From positions 1 to 11,809 of the forward strand of contig JACPXK010000100.1 of assembly GCA_016196565.1 (NCBI GenBank): DNA of 11,809 nt, written 5' to 3'. Below, piece after piece: positions 1 through 7,441 of the stretch (positions are counted from its first letter, which is position 1; the number at the start of each line of letters is the position of its first letter). The notes below the pieces were generated by a model, which saw nothing but the letters and a program-made list of their open reading frames with translations, was not told where the DNA came from and searched no databases. Both the position numbers and the translations under genes were made by a program. Source of the stretch: Candidatus Omnitrophota bacterium (GTDB lineage: Bacteria > Omnitrophota > Omnitrophia > Omnitrophales > Aquincolibacteriaceae).

Positions 1-141
1 TCTCTTGCGTCGTATGGCGCTTCATATCCTGAAAAAAGATAAAACCCAAAACAAAAGCATCAACCGCAAACGCTGGCTAGCGGCTATGAATCCCAATTAT
101 CTTCAGACCCTCCTGGGAGGAATTTAGATGCGTAGGCCCTG
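1..141 (+). mobile_element. Right end of an ISAs1-type insertion sequence (truncated by window start)
   Basis: This segment contains the C-terminal 41 codons of a transposase and a short non-coding tail. The tail ends in GCGTAGGCCCTG (about 130-141), which resembles the terminal inverted repeats of ISAs1 elements, whose outer ends commonly read CAGGGC inward. I place the outer boundary near 141 on that resemblance. The left end lies outside the window, so neither the inverted repeat pair nor a target duplication can be tested. Confidence 0.5.
2..127 (+). CDS. ISAs1-family transposase, C-terminal fragment (5' partial)
   Basis: The frame is open from the first complete codon (position 2) to TAG at 125-127 and encodes 41 residues starting LLRRMALHILKKDKT and ending YLQTLLGGI. 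The pattern of a Leu-Arg-Arg helix, a hydrophobic 'ALxxLKxDKT' stretch, a basic 'KR' segment and a terminal 'YLxxLL' is how I recall ISAs1 (H-repeat-associated, DDE) transposases ending. The catalytic core lies upstream of the window. Whether the full gene is intact cannot be seen. The family call rests on the C-terminal pattern only. Confidence 0.65.
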   Translation, partial: LLRRMALHILKKDKTQNKSINRKRWLAAMNPNYLQTLLGGI

Positions 142-159
142 AGATGAAGGAGTCCCCAA

Positions 160-187
160 TTGACAGCGATTTTGAGCGTGCTATAAT
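160..187 (+). promoter_or_regulatory. Consensus sigma70-type promoter of the sugar-binding protein gene
   Basis: TTGACA (160-165) and TATAAT (182-187) are both exact consensus hexamers separated by 16 bp. Transcription would start near 194-195, leaving a leader of about 50 nt. A good Shine-Dalgarno, AAAGGA (233-238), lies 6 nt before the ATG at 245. The promoter begins about 19 bp outside the inferred ISAs1 end, so it seems to belong to the host locus. I see no inverted repeat matching the ROK-gene operator at 6062-6088 here. Confidence 0.75.
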
Positions 188-244
188 TCCCGGACTTTAA
201 CCTCCCGCATTTAACTCGAGGCTATCTCTAAAAAAGGACGAAAA

Positions 245-1528
245 ATGAAATTCTTGCGCACAAGTGTTTTGTCCGGTTTTTTGAGCGTTTTCTTAAGTTT
301 TTCAGGGTGCGCTCCCTCCCAGTCCTCTGGGACTTCCGTAAAGGTAGCCTTCTGGGGGGGTGCCGAAGAAATTCAAATCATCACGAATTCCATTCAGGAC
401 TGGCAAGCGGCCCATCCCGACATTAAAATTATTTTTGAACATACGCCCTACACCGGTTATGACAGTAAAATTTTAACGCGCATTGCCGGCGGCGCGGCGC
501 CGGATATTATCGCGACCGAGGTTGATTATTTCGTTACGTTTGCCACCAAGCAGGTGCTGGAGGACTTAACCCCTTATATCGAAGGCGACACGGAGTTTTC
601 AAAACAGGATTTTTTCCCGACCATCCTTGACCGCTTCAGCGTGAATGGGAAATTGATGGCAGTTCCGCGCGACGTCGCGCCTTTTGCCTGCGTTTTCTAC
701 AACAAAAAACTTTTTGATGAAGTGGGCCTTGAATATCCCAACGACAATTGGACTTGGGATGATTTACTGCGTATGGCGCGTGCGCTGACAAAAAAAGATG
801 CCGAGGGCCGCATTATTCAATACGGATTTTATGGCTGGGCGTGGCAGAATTTTGTCTATGGCAATGGCGGCGCCCTGGTTGACAATATCCAGAACCCCAC
901 CCAAACCTTGCTTGATGATCCCCGCTCCCTACAAGGTTTCCAGTTCTATTCCGATCTTAGCAATCTCTATCAAGTAATGCCGACGCCGGTTGCACTTTCC
1001 AATATGGGCATGGGAGTTGATTTGATGTTTTCAAGCGGGCGGCTTGCCATGTTTTTATCCGGCATTTGGGAAACGCCCGGGCTTCGCAATTATAATTTTG
1101 AATGGGATGTCGCAATGTTCCCGAAAAATCCGCAAGGGATCCGCGCGTTTGGCTCGGGGGGAACCGGTTATGCCCTATTGAAATCTTCCAAAATCAAAAA
1201 GGAGGCCTGGGAAGTGATCAAGGCCCTCACGGGTCCCAAAGGTCAGGAGCAGCTTGCGGCTAAAGGACTGGCGCAGCCTTCGCGTATTGCGGTAGCGGAG
1301 GGAGCTTCTTGGGCGAAAGACCCCAATCCTCCGGCCAACAAAAAAATGCTCAATGAAGCGGTAAAATTTATCGTCTTCAGCCCGTTTCATCCCGGATGGC
1401 GCGAAATTGAAGCGAAATATTTATCCCCGAAGCTGGATCTTGTTTTCAGCGGGAAAAAGACGGCGGAAGAGGTTTTGACTGATGTTGCAAAGCAAATCAA
1501 TCCGATTTTGCAAGCCAAAGAACAATAA
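245..1528 (+). CDS. Extracellular sugar-binding lipoprotein of an ABC transporter (SBP family 1)
   Basis: This 427-residue protein has a lipoprotein signal peptide: basic start MKFLR, hydrophobic stretch, then F-S-G-C with the lipidated Cys at 22. The mature part follows the family 1 solute-binding layout: strand 'VKVAFWGG' near 32-39, a helix with 'WQAAHPDIKI', the 'GGAAPDII' motif near 81-88, then 'LTPYI' and 'GKLMAVPRDVAPFACVFYNKKLFDEVGL', where the known fold contacts sugar. Length is typical. It would capture an oligosaccharide and pass it to a membrane permease. No permease or ATPase gene is nearby, so it must pair with one encoded elsewhere, or the operon has been reduced. It is first in a same-strand block with a GH94 enzyme (36-bp gap) and a glucan-cleaving lipoprotein, which suggests a beta-gluco-oligosaccharide ligand. 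The ligand is inference. Confidence 0.9.
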   Translation: MKFLRTSVLSGFLSVFLSFSGCAPSQSSGTSVKVAFWGGAEEIQIITNSIQDWQAAHPDIKIIFEHTPYTGYDSKILTRIAGGAAPDIIATEVDYFVTFATKQVLEDLTPYIEGDTEFSKQDFFPTILDRFSVNGKLMAVPRDVAPFACVFYNKKLFDEVGLEYPNDNWTWDDLLRMARALTKKDAEGRIIQYGFYGWAWQNFVYGNGGALVDNIQNPTQTLLDDPRSLQGFQFYSDLSNLYQVMPTPVALSNMGMGVDLMFSSGRLAMFLSGIWETPGLRNYNFEWDVAMFPKNPQGIRAFGSGGTGYALLKSSKIKKEAWEVIKALTGPKGQEQLAAKGLAQPSRIAVAEGASWAKDPNPPANKKMLNEAVKFIVFSPFHPGWREIEAKYLSPKLDLVFSGKKTAEEVLTDVAKQINPILQAKEQ

Positions 1529-1564
1529 TTCAATCCCAAAAGGAGTCCTTGATAACATCCTCAA

Positions 1565-4027
1565 ATGAAAACAGCGACCATGAAAAGCAAATCCAAACGA
1601 GCAATTTCTAAAACTCAAATTCAGGAATCCAAAGCGCGAAAATTTGAATCCAAATACGGATATTTTACGGCCGATGGAAGGGAATATGTCATCACGCGAC
1701 CGGATACCCCGCGGCCGTGGGTAAACGTTATTAGTAACGGCGACTACGGGCTGGTTGAAAGTCAAGTCGGATCCGGATTCTCATGGCGCGATAATTCCAA
1801 TCTCTCGCGAATCACGCGCTGGGATCAGGATCTGATTCTGGATAGCTGGGGTAAATACCTGTATTTAAGGGACAATGAAACCGGAAAGGTTTGGTCCGGA
1901 ACGTTTAAACCCTGCCGTCCGGATTTTGATTTTTTTGAGGTTCGCCATGGCCAGGGTTACTCGGTTTTTACAAGCCGTCTTTATGACATTACCTTTGAAA
2001 AAACCATTTTTGTGGATATCGAAGATCCCGTTGAAGTCTGGAAAGTGGTGTTGAAAAACGAAAGTTCGAAGCCGCGCAAAATCAGCCTTTTTTCGGCCTT
2101 TGACTGGTGCCTTGGCAATGCGGGGGATGCCCATCGGGAATTTCAAAAAACTTTTATTGAAACAGAGATCGATCGCAAAAACGGGGCCCTTTTTGCTTTG
2201 AAGCGCGCCCCGCTTGTGCCCGGCTTTATCTCCACGGGAATGACGGAAAATCCTCTGGAAGGATTTCATGCTTCGAGCGTTAAGCCCTCGGCTTATGACG
2301 GCGACAAAGAAGGTTTTTACGGCCGCCGTTATGCCGACATCACCTGCCCTCAGGCCGTGCTTGAAGGAAAACTCAGTAACTCAGACGGGAAATGGGGAGA
2401 TTCCATGGCCGCCCTCCAAGTGGATCTTGAAATCGGCGCGAAGGAGTCTAAGACCGTTATTTTCACACTCGGATCTACCCGCTCCCGCGAGCAGGCCGAG
2501 CGGATCATTAAAAAATACTCGAATCCCAAAACCGCAGATACCGAGCTCGCCAAAGTTAAAACCCTTTGGGATTCGTTCGTAGACGCCTCGTTTATTGAGA
2601 CCCCGGACGAGTCCATGAATTTCATGACCAATATCTGGATGAAATATCAAGCCATCTCAGCCCGCCTTTGGGCCCGCTGCGCCTATTATCAATCCAGCGG
2701 CGGATTTGGCTATCGCGATCAATTGCAGGATTCGCAGATTTTTCACACCCTCAAGCCGGGGCTTGCCAAAAAGCAAATTCTACTCCATTCCGAACAGCAA
2801 TTTCCAGATGGCACTGTCTATCACTGGTGGCATCACGGGACCAAAATGGGCGCCATCACGCATTGCTCGGATGATTTGCTGTGGCTTGATTTTCTCACAC
2901 TGAACTATTTGGATGAGACCGCGGATTTCGGAATCCTGGATACACAAACAAAATTTTTGCCGGATCCTAAAACCAAAGAAGTGACCGAGGGAACCCTTTA
3001 CGATCACTGTATGCGTGCGATCGATAAGGTGTTCACCCGTTTTTCGGAGCGCGGTCTTCCTTTAATCGGTGAATGCGATTGGAATGACGGCCTAAGCCAT
3101 GTGGGTATTCGCTGGAAAGGGGAGTCGATTTGGTTGGGGCATTTTCTTTACGGAATTTTGACGCGCTTTGCTCCAATCATTGAAAAGCGCGGCGATAAAA
3201 AACGCGCTGCGACTTATCTCAAGAAAGCCGAAGCGCTCAAAAAGGCCTTAAACGAACACGGTTGGGACGGTGAATGGTATTTGGGGGCCACCCGCGATGA
3301 CGGCCGTCCGCTCGGAAGCAAAACACAGAAAGAGGGAAAAATATTTCTCAATTGCCAAACTTGGTCCGTGATTACGGGTGTGGCCCCGACTGAGCGTGCC
3401 AAGCAGGTGATGGAACAATGTAAAAAAATCCTTTACCGGGAATACGGACCGCTGCTTTTGACGCCTGCTTATCATGAAACGGATCCGACTATCGGCTATA
3501 TTACCCGTTATGCCCCTTCGGTCCGTGAAAACGGCGGGCTTTACACCCATGCCGGAACTTGGGCTGTTCAGGCGGAGGCCATGATGCGTAACGGAGATCG
3601 GGCCTATGAGGTTTATAAAAGTTTCAATCCGGCTTTGCGAGGCCTTGATCCGGAAAATTATTATGTCGAGCCTTACGTGACACCCGGAAACGTAGACGGA
3701 CCGGATTCCCCGCATTTTGGACGCGGCGGCTGGACTTGGTACACGGGCTCTGCGGCCTGGTATGCCGTGGTTATTTGGAATTGGCTGCTTGGAATTCGTC
3801 CGGTGCATAAAGGTCTTTTAATCGATCCCGTCATCCCTAAAAAATGGTCAGGTTTTAAGGTGAAGCGTCTTTTCCGCGGTGCGAATTATTTTATCGAAGT
3901 TAAAAATCCCAACCAAACGGGGCAGGGAGTTCGCAGTGTCACGGTGGATGGCAAAAAACAAACCTCCAATTTTATCCCTGCTTTTAAAGACGGAAAAGAC
4001 CACAAAATTGAGGTTACCCTCGGATAA
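1565..4027 (+). CDS. GH94-family glycoside phosphorylase (cellobiose/chitobiose phosphorylase-like)
   Basis: The 820-residue length fits stand-alone GH94 phosphorylases, which cleave beta-glucosidic bonds with phosphate to give a sugar 1-phosphate. In order: an N-terminal beta-sandwich ('YGYFTADGREYVITRPDTPRPW' near 30-51), a linker, and an (alpha/alpha)6 barrel. The barrel carries YYQSSGGFGYRDQLQD (374-389), HWWHHG (420-425), SDDLLWLDF (435-443) and ECDWNDGL, in which Asp508 matches the family's general acid. HAGTWA (662-667) and YTGSAAWY (726-733) follow. There is no signal peptide, so it is probably cytoplasmic. The 'RDQLQD' and 'SDDLLWL' forms resemble the GH94 domains of cyclic beta-1,2-glucan synthases, whereas the C-terminus ('GLLIDPVIPKKWSGFKVKR..FRG', ending 'KIEVTLG') resembles cellobiose phosphorylases. 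I therefore leave the substrate open. The best Shine-Dalgarno (AGGAG, 1541-1545) is 19 nt from the ATG, unusually far; an in-frame stop at 1553 excludes an earlier start, and a second ATG lies at 1580. Confidence 0.88.
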   Translation: MKTATMKSKSKRAISKTQIQESKARKFESKYGYFTADGREYVITRPDTPRPWVNVISNGDYGLVESQVGSGFSWRDNSNLSRITRWDQDLILDSWGKYLYLRDNETGKVWSGTFKPCRPDFDFFEVRHGQGYSVFTSRLYDITFEKTIFVDIEDPVEVWKVVLKNESSKPRKISLFSAFDWCLGNAGDAHREFQKTFIETEIDRKNGALFALKRAPLVPGFISTGMTENPLEGFHASSVKPSAYDGDKEGFYGRRYADITCPQAVLEGKLSNSDGKWGDSMAALQVDLEIGAKESKTVIFTLGSTRSREQAERIIKKYSNPKTADTELAKVKTLWDSFVDASFIETPDESMNFMTNIWMKYQAISARLWARCAYYQSSGGFGYRDQLQDSQIFHTLKPGLAKKQILLHSEQQFPDGTVYHWWHHGTKMGAITHCSDDLLWLDFLTLNYLDETADFGILDTQTKFLPDPKTKEVTEGTLYDHCMRAIDKVFTRFSERGLPLIGECDWNDGLSHVGIRWKGESIWLGHFLYGILTRFAPIIEKRGDKKRAATYLKKAEALKKALNEHGWDGEWYLGATRDDGRPLGSKTQKEGKIFLNCQTWSVITGVAPTERAKQVMEQCKKILYREYGPLLLTPAYHETDPTIGYITRYAPSVRENGGLYTHAGTWAVQAEAMMRNGDRAYEVYKSFNPALRGLDPENYYVEPYVTPGNVDGPDSPHFGRGGWTWYTGSAAWYAVVIWNWLLGIRPVHKGLLIDPVIPKKWSGFKVKRLFRGANYFIEVKNPNQTGQGVRSVTVDGKKQTSNFIPAFKDGKDHKIEVTLG

Positions 4028-6065
4028 ACATAACGGTACCAGGTTCCTTTTTCTAAAAAGGAACCTGGTACCTTTTGGAAGTATAGCGGTATGTGTGGGA
4101 ATGCTCTTTTCCTGCGCATCGGCCACCTCCGAGCCTAAACCTTCTGTGATTTCCACTCCCCTGAATACCTCTTCCCATGGGTTGTCTTCAATCGATATTC
4201 TTCAGGAGCGCTCCCAATTTGAAATCCTGGATGATTTTAATCACGGCCAAATAAAAGATTCCAGCGAGATTTTCTGGAAAAGCATCTCCCCCTCAAAAAT
4301 TTCATTGCAAATCGATAAAGACTCTCGCCGGCAGGAAGCCGGACATTCTTTGAAATCCCGTTATCAACTTGCCAAAGCGGAGAAGGCTCTTTTAAAGTAC
4401 CAATTTAACCGTCTGGATATAAGTTTAGCCCGCTCCCTTATTTTTATTTTGCGCCATCAACCTGAAAAGGAAAATAATGCTCTTCGAGTGACTCTGGGAC
4501 TTGAAGATCAGCAGGGGGGCAAAGCAACCAGCGATATCAGCCTGCTTCTTCCGAGCCGTGGCCAAGAATGGAAAAAAATCAACATTCCCATTTCCGAGTT
4601 TCAAGGGGTGAATTTAGATCGGCTTCAAAGCCTTTCCTTTGAATTTGAAAATCGGGGGTCTTTCCCCCAAGCGGGCGATTTTTGGCTGGATGAAATTGCC
4701 TTTTATGGAACTGAAAATCTGGGATTTGAAAGTATGCGGGATAATTTTTTGGGGTTTCCTCAAAATGTTTATGCCCCTGAGCGGAAGGCTGAACTTTGGG
4801 CCAAGCTTGAGGATAAGGAGCTTTTGAGGGAAATCGCCAAAGACACCTGGCGCTATTTTGAAAACTCGGTTGAGCGCAATACTTTTCTTATTTCGGATCA
4901 CGTGCTTACGGGAAAATCTCCTCTGATTGCCTCTTATACCTCTGCGACCAATATCGCAATGGATATGCTTGCGACAGTCTCTGCGCGGGATTTGGGATTT
5001 ATCGATCATTCCCAAGCCGTGCAGAGGCTTCAAAAGATATTTAAGACGCTTTCCAAAATGCGCCGTTACAAATACTTTTTCTACAATTTCTACGACGTCA
5101 CGAGCGTGGAACCGACACGCGAGTTTATTTCTTCGGTGGATAGCGGCTGGCTGGCCATCGCGATGGTGATTGCAAGACAAGCCTTTCCCGAGGAGCTGGG
5201 CGCCGAGGCCTCAAAATTTTTGGACGAATTTGATTTCGAAGAATTTTATGACCACGGCACCAATCAGCTTTCGCTGGGAACGGATACCCAAACCGGCCGG
5301 CTTAACGAAAATCATTACGGTTTGCTCGCGACCGAGGCCCGAGCCACAAGCCTTTTAGCGATTGGGAAAGGGGATATTGCGAGGGAACATTGGTGGTATC
5401 TTTTCCGCACACCCCCCGTAAGCTGGACCTGGCAAAATCAAAAACCCAGGGGACGGGAAGTGGAGCAAGAAGGGACTCGTTATTTTCAAGGTTATTACAT
5501 TCAAGGAAACAAAAAATTTATTCCAAGCTGGGGAGGTTCCCTCTTTGAGTTTTTAATGCCGACACTTGTTTTGAAAGAAAGGGAAATGGCTCCTCGGGGC
5601 CTAGGACTTAATAATAAAATCGCAACCGAACTTCACCGGGATTATGCCCTAAAAGTGAGGCAATATCCGGTATGGGGGATATCCCCGTCCGGAGTTGTCA
5701 ACGGCAAGGGATGGCGTTACAGAGAATTCGGGGTTAAATCTCTGGCGGCAAAAGGATATTCGGATGCGGGAGTCATTACTCCTCATGTTAGTTTTCTTGC
5801 CTTAGACAGTCTCCCTCAGGAGGCTATTGCAAATATTCGTAAACTTCTCGATTATGAGATTTACGGTGAATACGGTTTTTACGATACCCTCGATTTAAAG
5901 GCAGGGAAGGTGAATACCCTCTATTTGGCCCTGGATCAGGGCATGATACTTGCCGCCATTTGCAACTATCTTAAAGAGGGATCCCTTAAAGAGCGGTTTC
6001 ATCGGGATTCCGCAGTAAAAAGGGCTGAGGATTTATTGATGAAAGAAAGTTTTTTCAGCTCATAA
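4008..6065 (+). CDS. Secreted lipoprotein with beta-sandwich and glucoamylase/GH144-like catalytic domain
   Basis: The frame is open from 3879, but ATG 3879 and ATG 3948 would overlap the GH94 gene by 149 and 80 nt. I prefer TTG 4008 (20-nt overlap); the start is uncertain. The first part carries basic residues, a hydrophobic stretch and L-F-S-C (Cys codon 4113-4115), a plausible lipoprotein signal. Much of its n-region is encoded by the palindrome at 4035-4072. Next comes a beta-sandwich like carbohydrate-binding modules ('FEILDDFNHG' to 'GDFWLDEIAFYG', about 4218-4710). The catalytic domain follows from about 4810: 'TWRYFE', 'TSATNIAMDMLATVSARDLGFID', 'YFFYNFYDV', 'SSVDSGWLA', 'LNENHYGLLATEAR', 'SWGGSLFEFLMP', 'WGISPSG' and 'EYGFYDTLD'. 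These match the glucoamylase-like family (PF10091/DUF3131 type) that includes GH144 endo-beta-1,2-glucanases. It probably cuts a glucan outside the cytoplasm for the neighbouring binding protein and phosphorylase. Substrate and exact family are inference. Confidence 0.82.
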   Translation: MRLPSDKHNGTRFLFLKRNLVPFGSIAVCVGMLFSCASATSEPKPSVISTPLNTSSHGLSSIDILQERSQFEILDDFNHGQIKDSSEIFWKSISPSKISLQIDKDSRRQEAGHSLKSRYQLAKAEKALLKYQFNRLDISLARSLIFILRHQPEKENNALRVTLGLEDQQGGKATSDISLLLPSRGQEWKKINIPISEFQGVNLDRLQSLSFEFENRGSFPQAGDFWLDEIAFYGTENLGFESMRDNFLGFPQNVYAPERKAELWAKLEDKELLREIAKDTWRYFENSVERNTFLISDHVLTGKSPLIASYTSATNIAMDMLATVSARDLGFIDHSQAVQRLQKIFKTLSKMRRYKYFFYNFYDVTSVEPTREFISSVDSGWLAIAMVIARQAFPEELGAEASKFLDEFDFEEFYDHGTNQLSLGTDTQTGRLNENHYGLLATEARATSLLAIGKGDIAREHWWYLFRTPPVSWTWQNQKPRGREVEQEGTRYFQGYYIQGNKKFIPSWGGSLFEFLMPTLVLKEREMAPRGLGLNNKIATELHRDYALKVRQYPVWGISPSGVVNGKGWRYREFGVKSLAAKGYSDAGVITPHVSFLALDSLPQEAIANIRKLLDYEIYGEYGFYDTLDLKAGKVNTLYLALDQGMILAAICNYLKEGSLKERFHRDSAVKRAEDLLMKESFFSS
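4035..4072 (+). repeat. Perfect hairpin palindrome (18-bp arms, 2-nt spacer) at a gene junction
   Basis: The left arm GGTACCAGGTTCCTTTTT (4035-4052) and right arm (4055-4072) are exact reverse complements separated by CT. The element lies 7 nt after the GH94 stop codon. It has a 13-bp GC-rich stem closed by an A/T-paired top and is followed by only four T residues, so it is at best a weak terminator. It lies inside the open frame of the next gene, where it encodes GTRFLFLKRNLVP. The other strand gives almost the same peptide. A dispersed palindromic element (REP or MITE-like) is likely but unproven, because no second copy is present in the window. Confidence 0.85.
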
Positions 6066-6088
6066 CTTATGATTTGACAATAAGTTAT
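6062..6088. promoter_or_regulatory. Candidate operator: 9-bp inverted repeat around the -35 box of the ROK gene
   Basis: ATAACTTAT (6062-6070) and ATAAGTTAT (6080-6088) are perfect inverted repeats separated by 9 bp. The spacer contains most of the -35 hexamer of the promoter ahead of the ROK regulator gene. A dimeric repressor bound here would block RNA polymerase, and ROK regulators commonly autoregulate from such sites. The left arm overlaps the stop codon of the preceding gene. The repeat is AT-rich and lacks a T tract, so a terminator is less likely. Which protein binds it is inference. Confidence 0.6.
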
Positions 6089-6101
6089 TTAGGGGTACAA
6101 T
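6074..6101 (+). promoter_or_regulatory. Sigma70-type promoter of the ROK regulator gene
   Basis: TTGACA (6074-6079, exact consensus) and TACAAT (6096-6101, one mismatch) are separated by 16 bp. Transcription would start near 6108, giving a leader of about 36 nt to the preferred ATG at 6144. The promoter separates the regulator from the enzyme genes upstream, so the ROK gene can be expressed on its own. Confidence 0.7.
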
Positions 6102-6143
6102 AAATTCCGCCGTTTTTAAACCCCGCAGAAAGGAATGATTTCA

Positions 6144-7394
6144 ATGACGGTTCGTGACAAAGAAAACGGTTCAACAATGATTAAACAAATTCTTTTAAAA
6201 GACCGTATTTTGACGGATAAAGAACGAAAAAACCTCGCCATTCTCGAAGTAATACGAAAAAGCGGCCCCATCTCCCGAACGGACATCTCAAAAATCACAG
6301 AACTTAATATTGTAACCGTCTCCAATTACGTCAACCATTACATCCGCAAAGGTTTGGTGGTGGAGGGGGAGCTTGACGAATCTACGGGCGGCCGCAAGCC
6401 GGTTCTCGTAGAACTGAACTCAAAAGCGGGCTATATCGTCGGCGTAGGGTTAAATATGCTTTCCATGGTGGGCGTGCTCGTAGATCTTGAGATTAACGTT
6501 GTTACCGAATTTAAGCGGGAGAGACTTCCGGAAAATTCCGAGCGCGTCATTGAAAGCATGGTAGATATGGCAGAGGAAATCGTCCAAAAATCTGAAATTG
6601 ACAACACTAAAATTGTCGGCGTTGGCGTGGGTGTGCCGGGCATCATTGATGAGCGGGGCCGAACGATTCGATGGCCGCAAAGTTTAGGCGAAAAGGACCT
6701 TTCCGTATGCCTTTCCATTAAAGATACTTTTGAGAAACGGCTTAATATTCCGACCTTTGTGGAAAATGACGCCAATGCCGCGGTGTTGGGCGAGAAATGG
6801 CTGGGCCTTGATCGCGATGTTCGGCACATGCTTTATATGTTTTCAGGAGTGGGCTGCGGAATTTTGATCAACGGCGAAATTTATCGGGGCGCAACCGGTG
6901 CGGCGGGGGAACTCGGCATTAACAGTTACAAATCGACTCGGGAATATGCCCAGGAAATCGCCGCCCAGCTGGGACGCTGGGAAATGGATATTGGCATGGT
7001 CCGAATGGTTAAAGAAAGGCTTCAAAAGGGAGAATCCTCTCTCATTAAAGATTACACCCAGGGCGATATTGAAAAAGTTGGGTTTAAAGAAATTGTCCGT
7101 GCGCTCAAGGAAAAGGATTCTCTTGCGCTGAAGGTGATTGAATTTGCGGGAGCGGAGTTGGGCAAAAAAGTAGCCTTTATGGTCAACTTGCTGAATCCTG
7201 AAATTGTGGTCATTGGGGGCGGGATTGAGGATTGCGGCGCCCCCCTTCTTGACGCCATTAAGACGTCCATTAAGGAATGGTCCGTGGAGGAAGCCTCGTC
7301 CCAGGTAAAAATTATTCCTTCTGCCTTCGGTGAAAATGCGGTGGCGCTTGGCGTCGTCGGAATAGTTGCGCGGGAAGTTTTCGCACAAGCCTGA
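6144..7394 (+). CDS. ROK-family transcriptional regulator (NagC/XylR-like)
   Basis: I chose ATG 6144 (416 aa) because AGAAAGGA (6127-6134) is 9 nt upstream; an ATG at 6135 directly abuts that site. An N-terminal winged helix-turn-helix (about residues 30-76, 'SGPISRTDISKITELNIVTVSNYVNHYIRKGLV') is followed by 'STGGRKP', the usual link to the ROK domain. The ROK domain shows 'GVGVGVPGIID', ENDANA (207-212, Asp209 at the sugar-contact site) and 'GATGAAGELG' (249-258). The phosphate-binding DxGxT motif is replaced by 'GVGLNMLSM', and the zinc motif (CxCGxxGC after the conserved His) is absent, so sugar kinase activity is unlikely. It probably senses a sugar and represses its own promoter and perhaps the adjacent catabolic genes. 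The effector is unknown. Confidence 0.88.
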   Translation: MTVRDKENGSTMIKQILLKDRILTDKERKNLAILEVIRKSGPISRTDISKITELNIVTVSNYVNHYIRKGLVVEGELDESTGGRKPVLVELNSKAGYIVGVGLNMLSMVGVLVDLEINVVTEFKRERLPENSERVIESMVDMAEEIVQKSEIDNTKIVGVGVGVPGIIDERGRTIRWPQSLGEKDLSVCLSIKDTFEKRLNIPTFVENDANAAVLGEKWLGLDRDVRHMLYMFSGVGCGILINGEIYRGATGAAGELGINSYKSTREYAQEIAAQLGRWEMDIGMVRMVKERLQKGESSLIKDYTQGDIEKVGFKEIVRALKEKDSLALKVIEFAGAELGKKVAFMVNLLNPEIVVIGGGIEDCGAPLLDAIKTSIKEWSVEEASSQVKIIPSAFGENAVALGVVGIVAREVFAQA

Positions 7395-7441
7395 GCGGGA
7401 CCCCCCGCAGTCCTTTCTAAAATATTAATCATTCCGCGCCT

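Noticed and set aside
667..680. 14-bp palindrome GCGCGACGTCGCGC inside the sugar-binding protein gene
   Set aside because: It encodes part of the conserved 'PRDVAP' segment and is short and GC-rich; coding constraint plus chance explains it.
1538..1551. AAGGAGTCCTT symmetry around the GH94 Shine-Dalgarno
   Set aside because: The arms leave a one-base loop and cannot form a stable hairpin; no regulatory claim is justified.
3248..3808. 186-codon minus-strand open frame inside the GH94 gene
   Set aside because: Antisense to conserved GH94 sequence, with no family resemblance in its translation and no ribosome site noted.
4614..5180. 188-codon open frame on the minus strand inside the glucoamylase-like lipoprotein gene
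   Set aside because: It lies opposite a well-conserved coding region and its translation has no recognisable domain; shadow frame.
6843..7388. 181-codon minus-strand open frame inside the ROK gene
   Set aside because: Antisense shadow of the conserved ROK domain, with no recognisable protein family.
7395..7408. GCGGG-N4-CCCGC hairpin directly after the ROK stop codon
   Set aside because: Only a 5-bp stem and no following T tract, so it does not support an intrinsic terminator.
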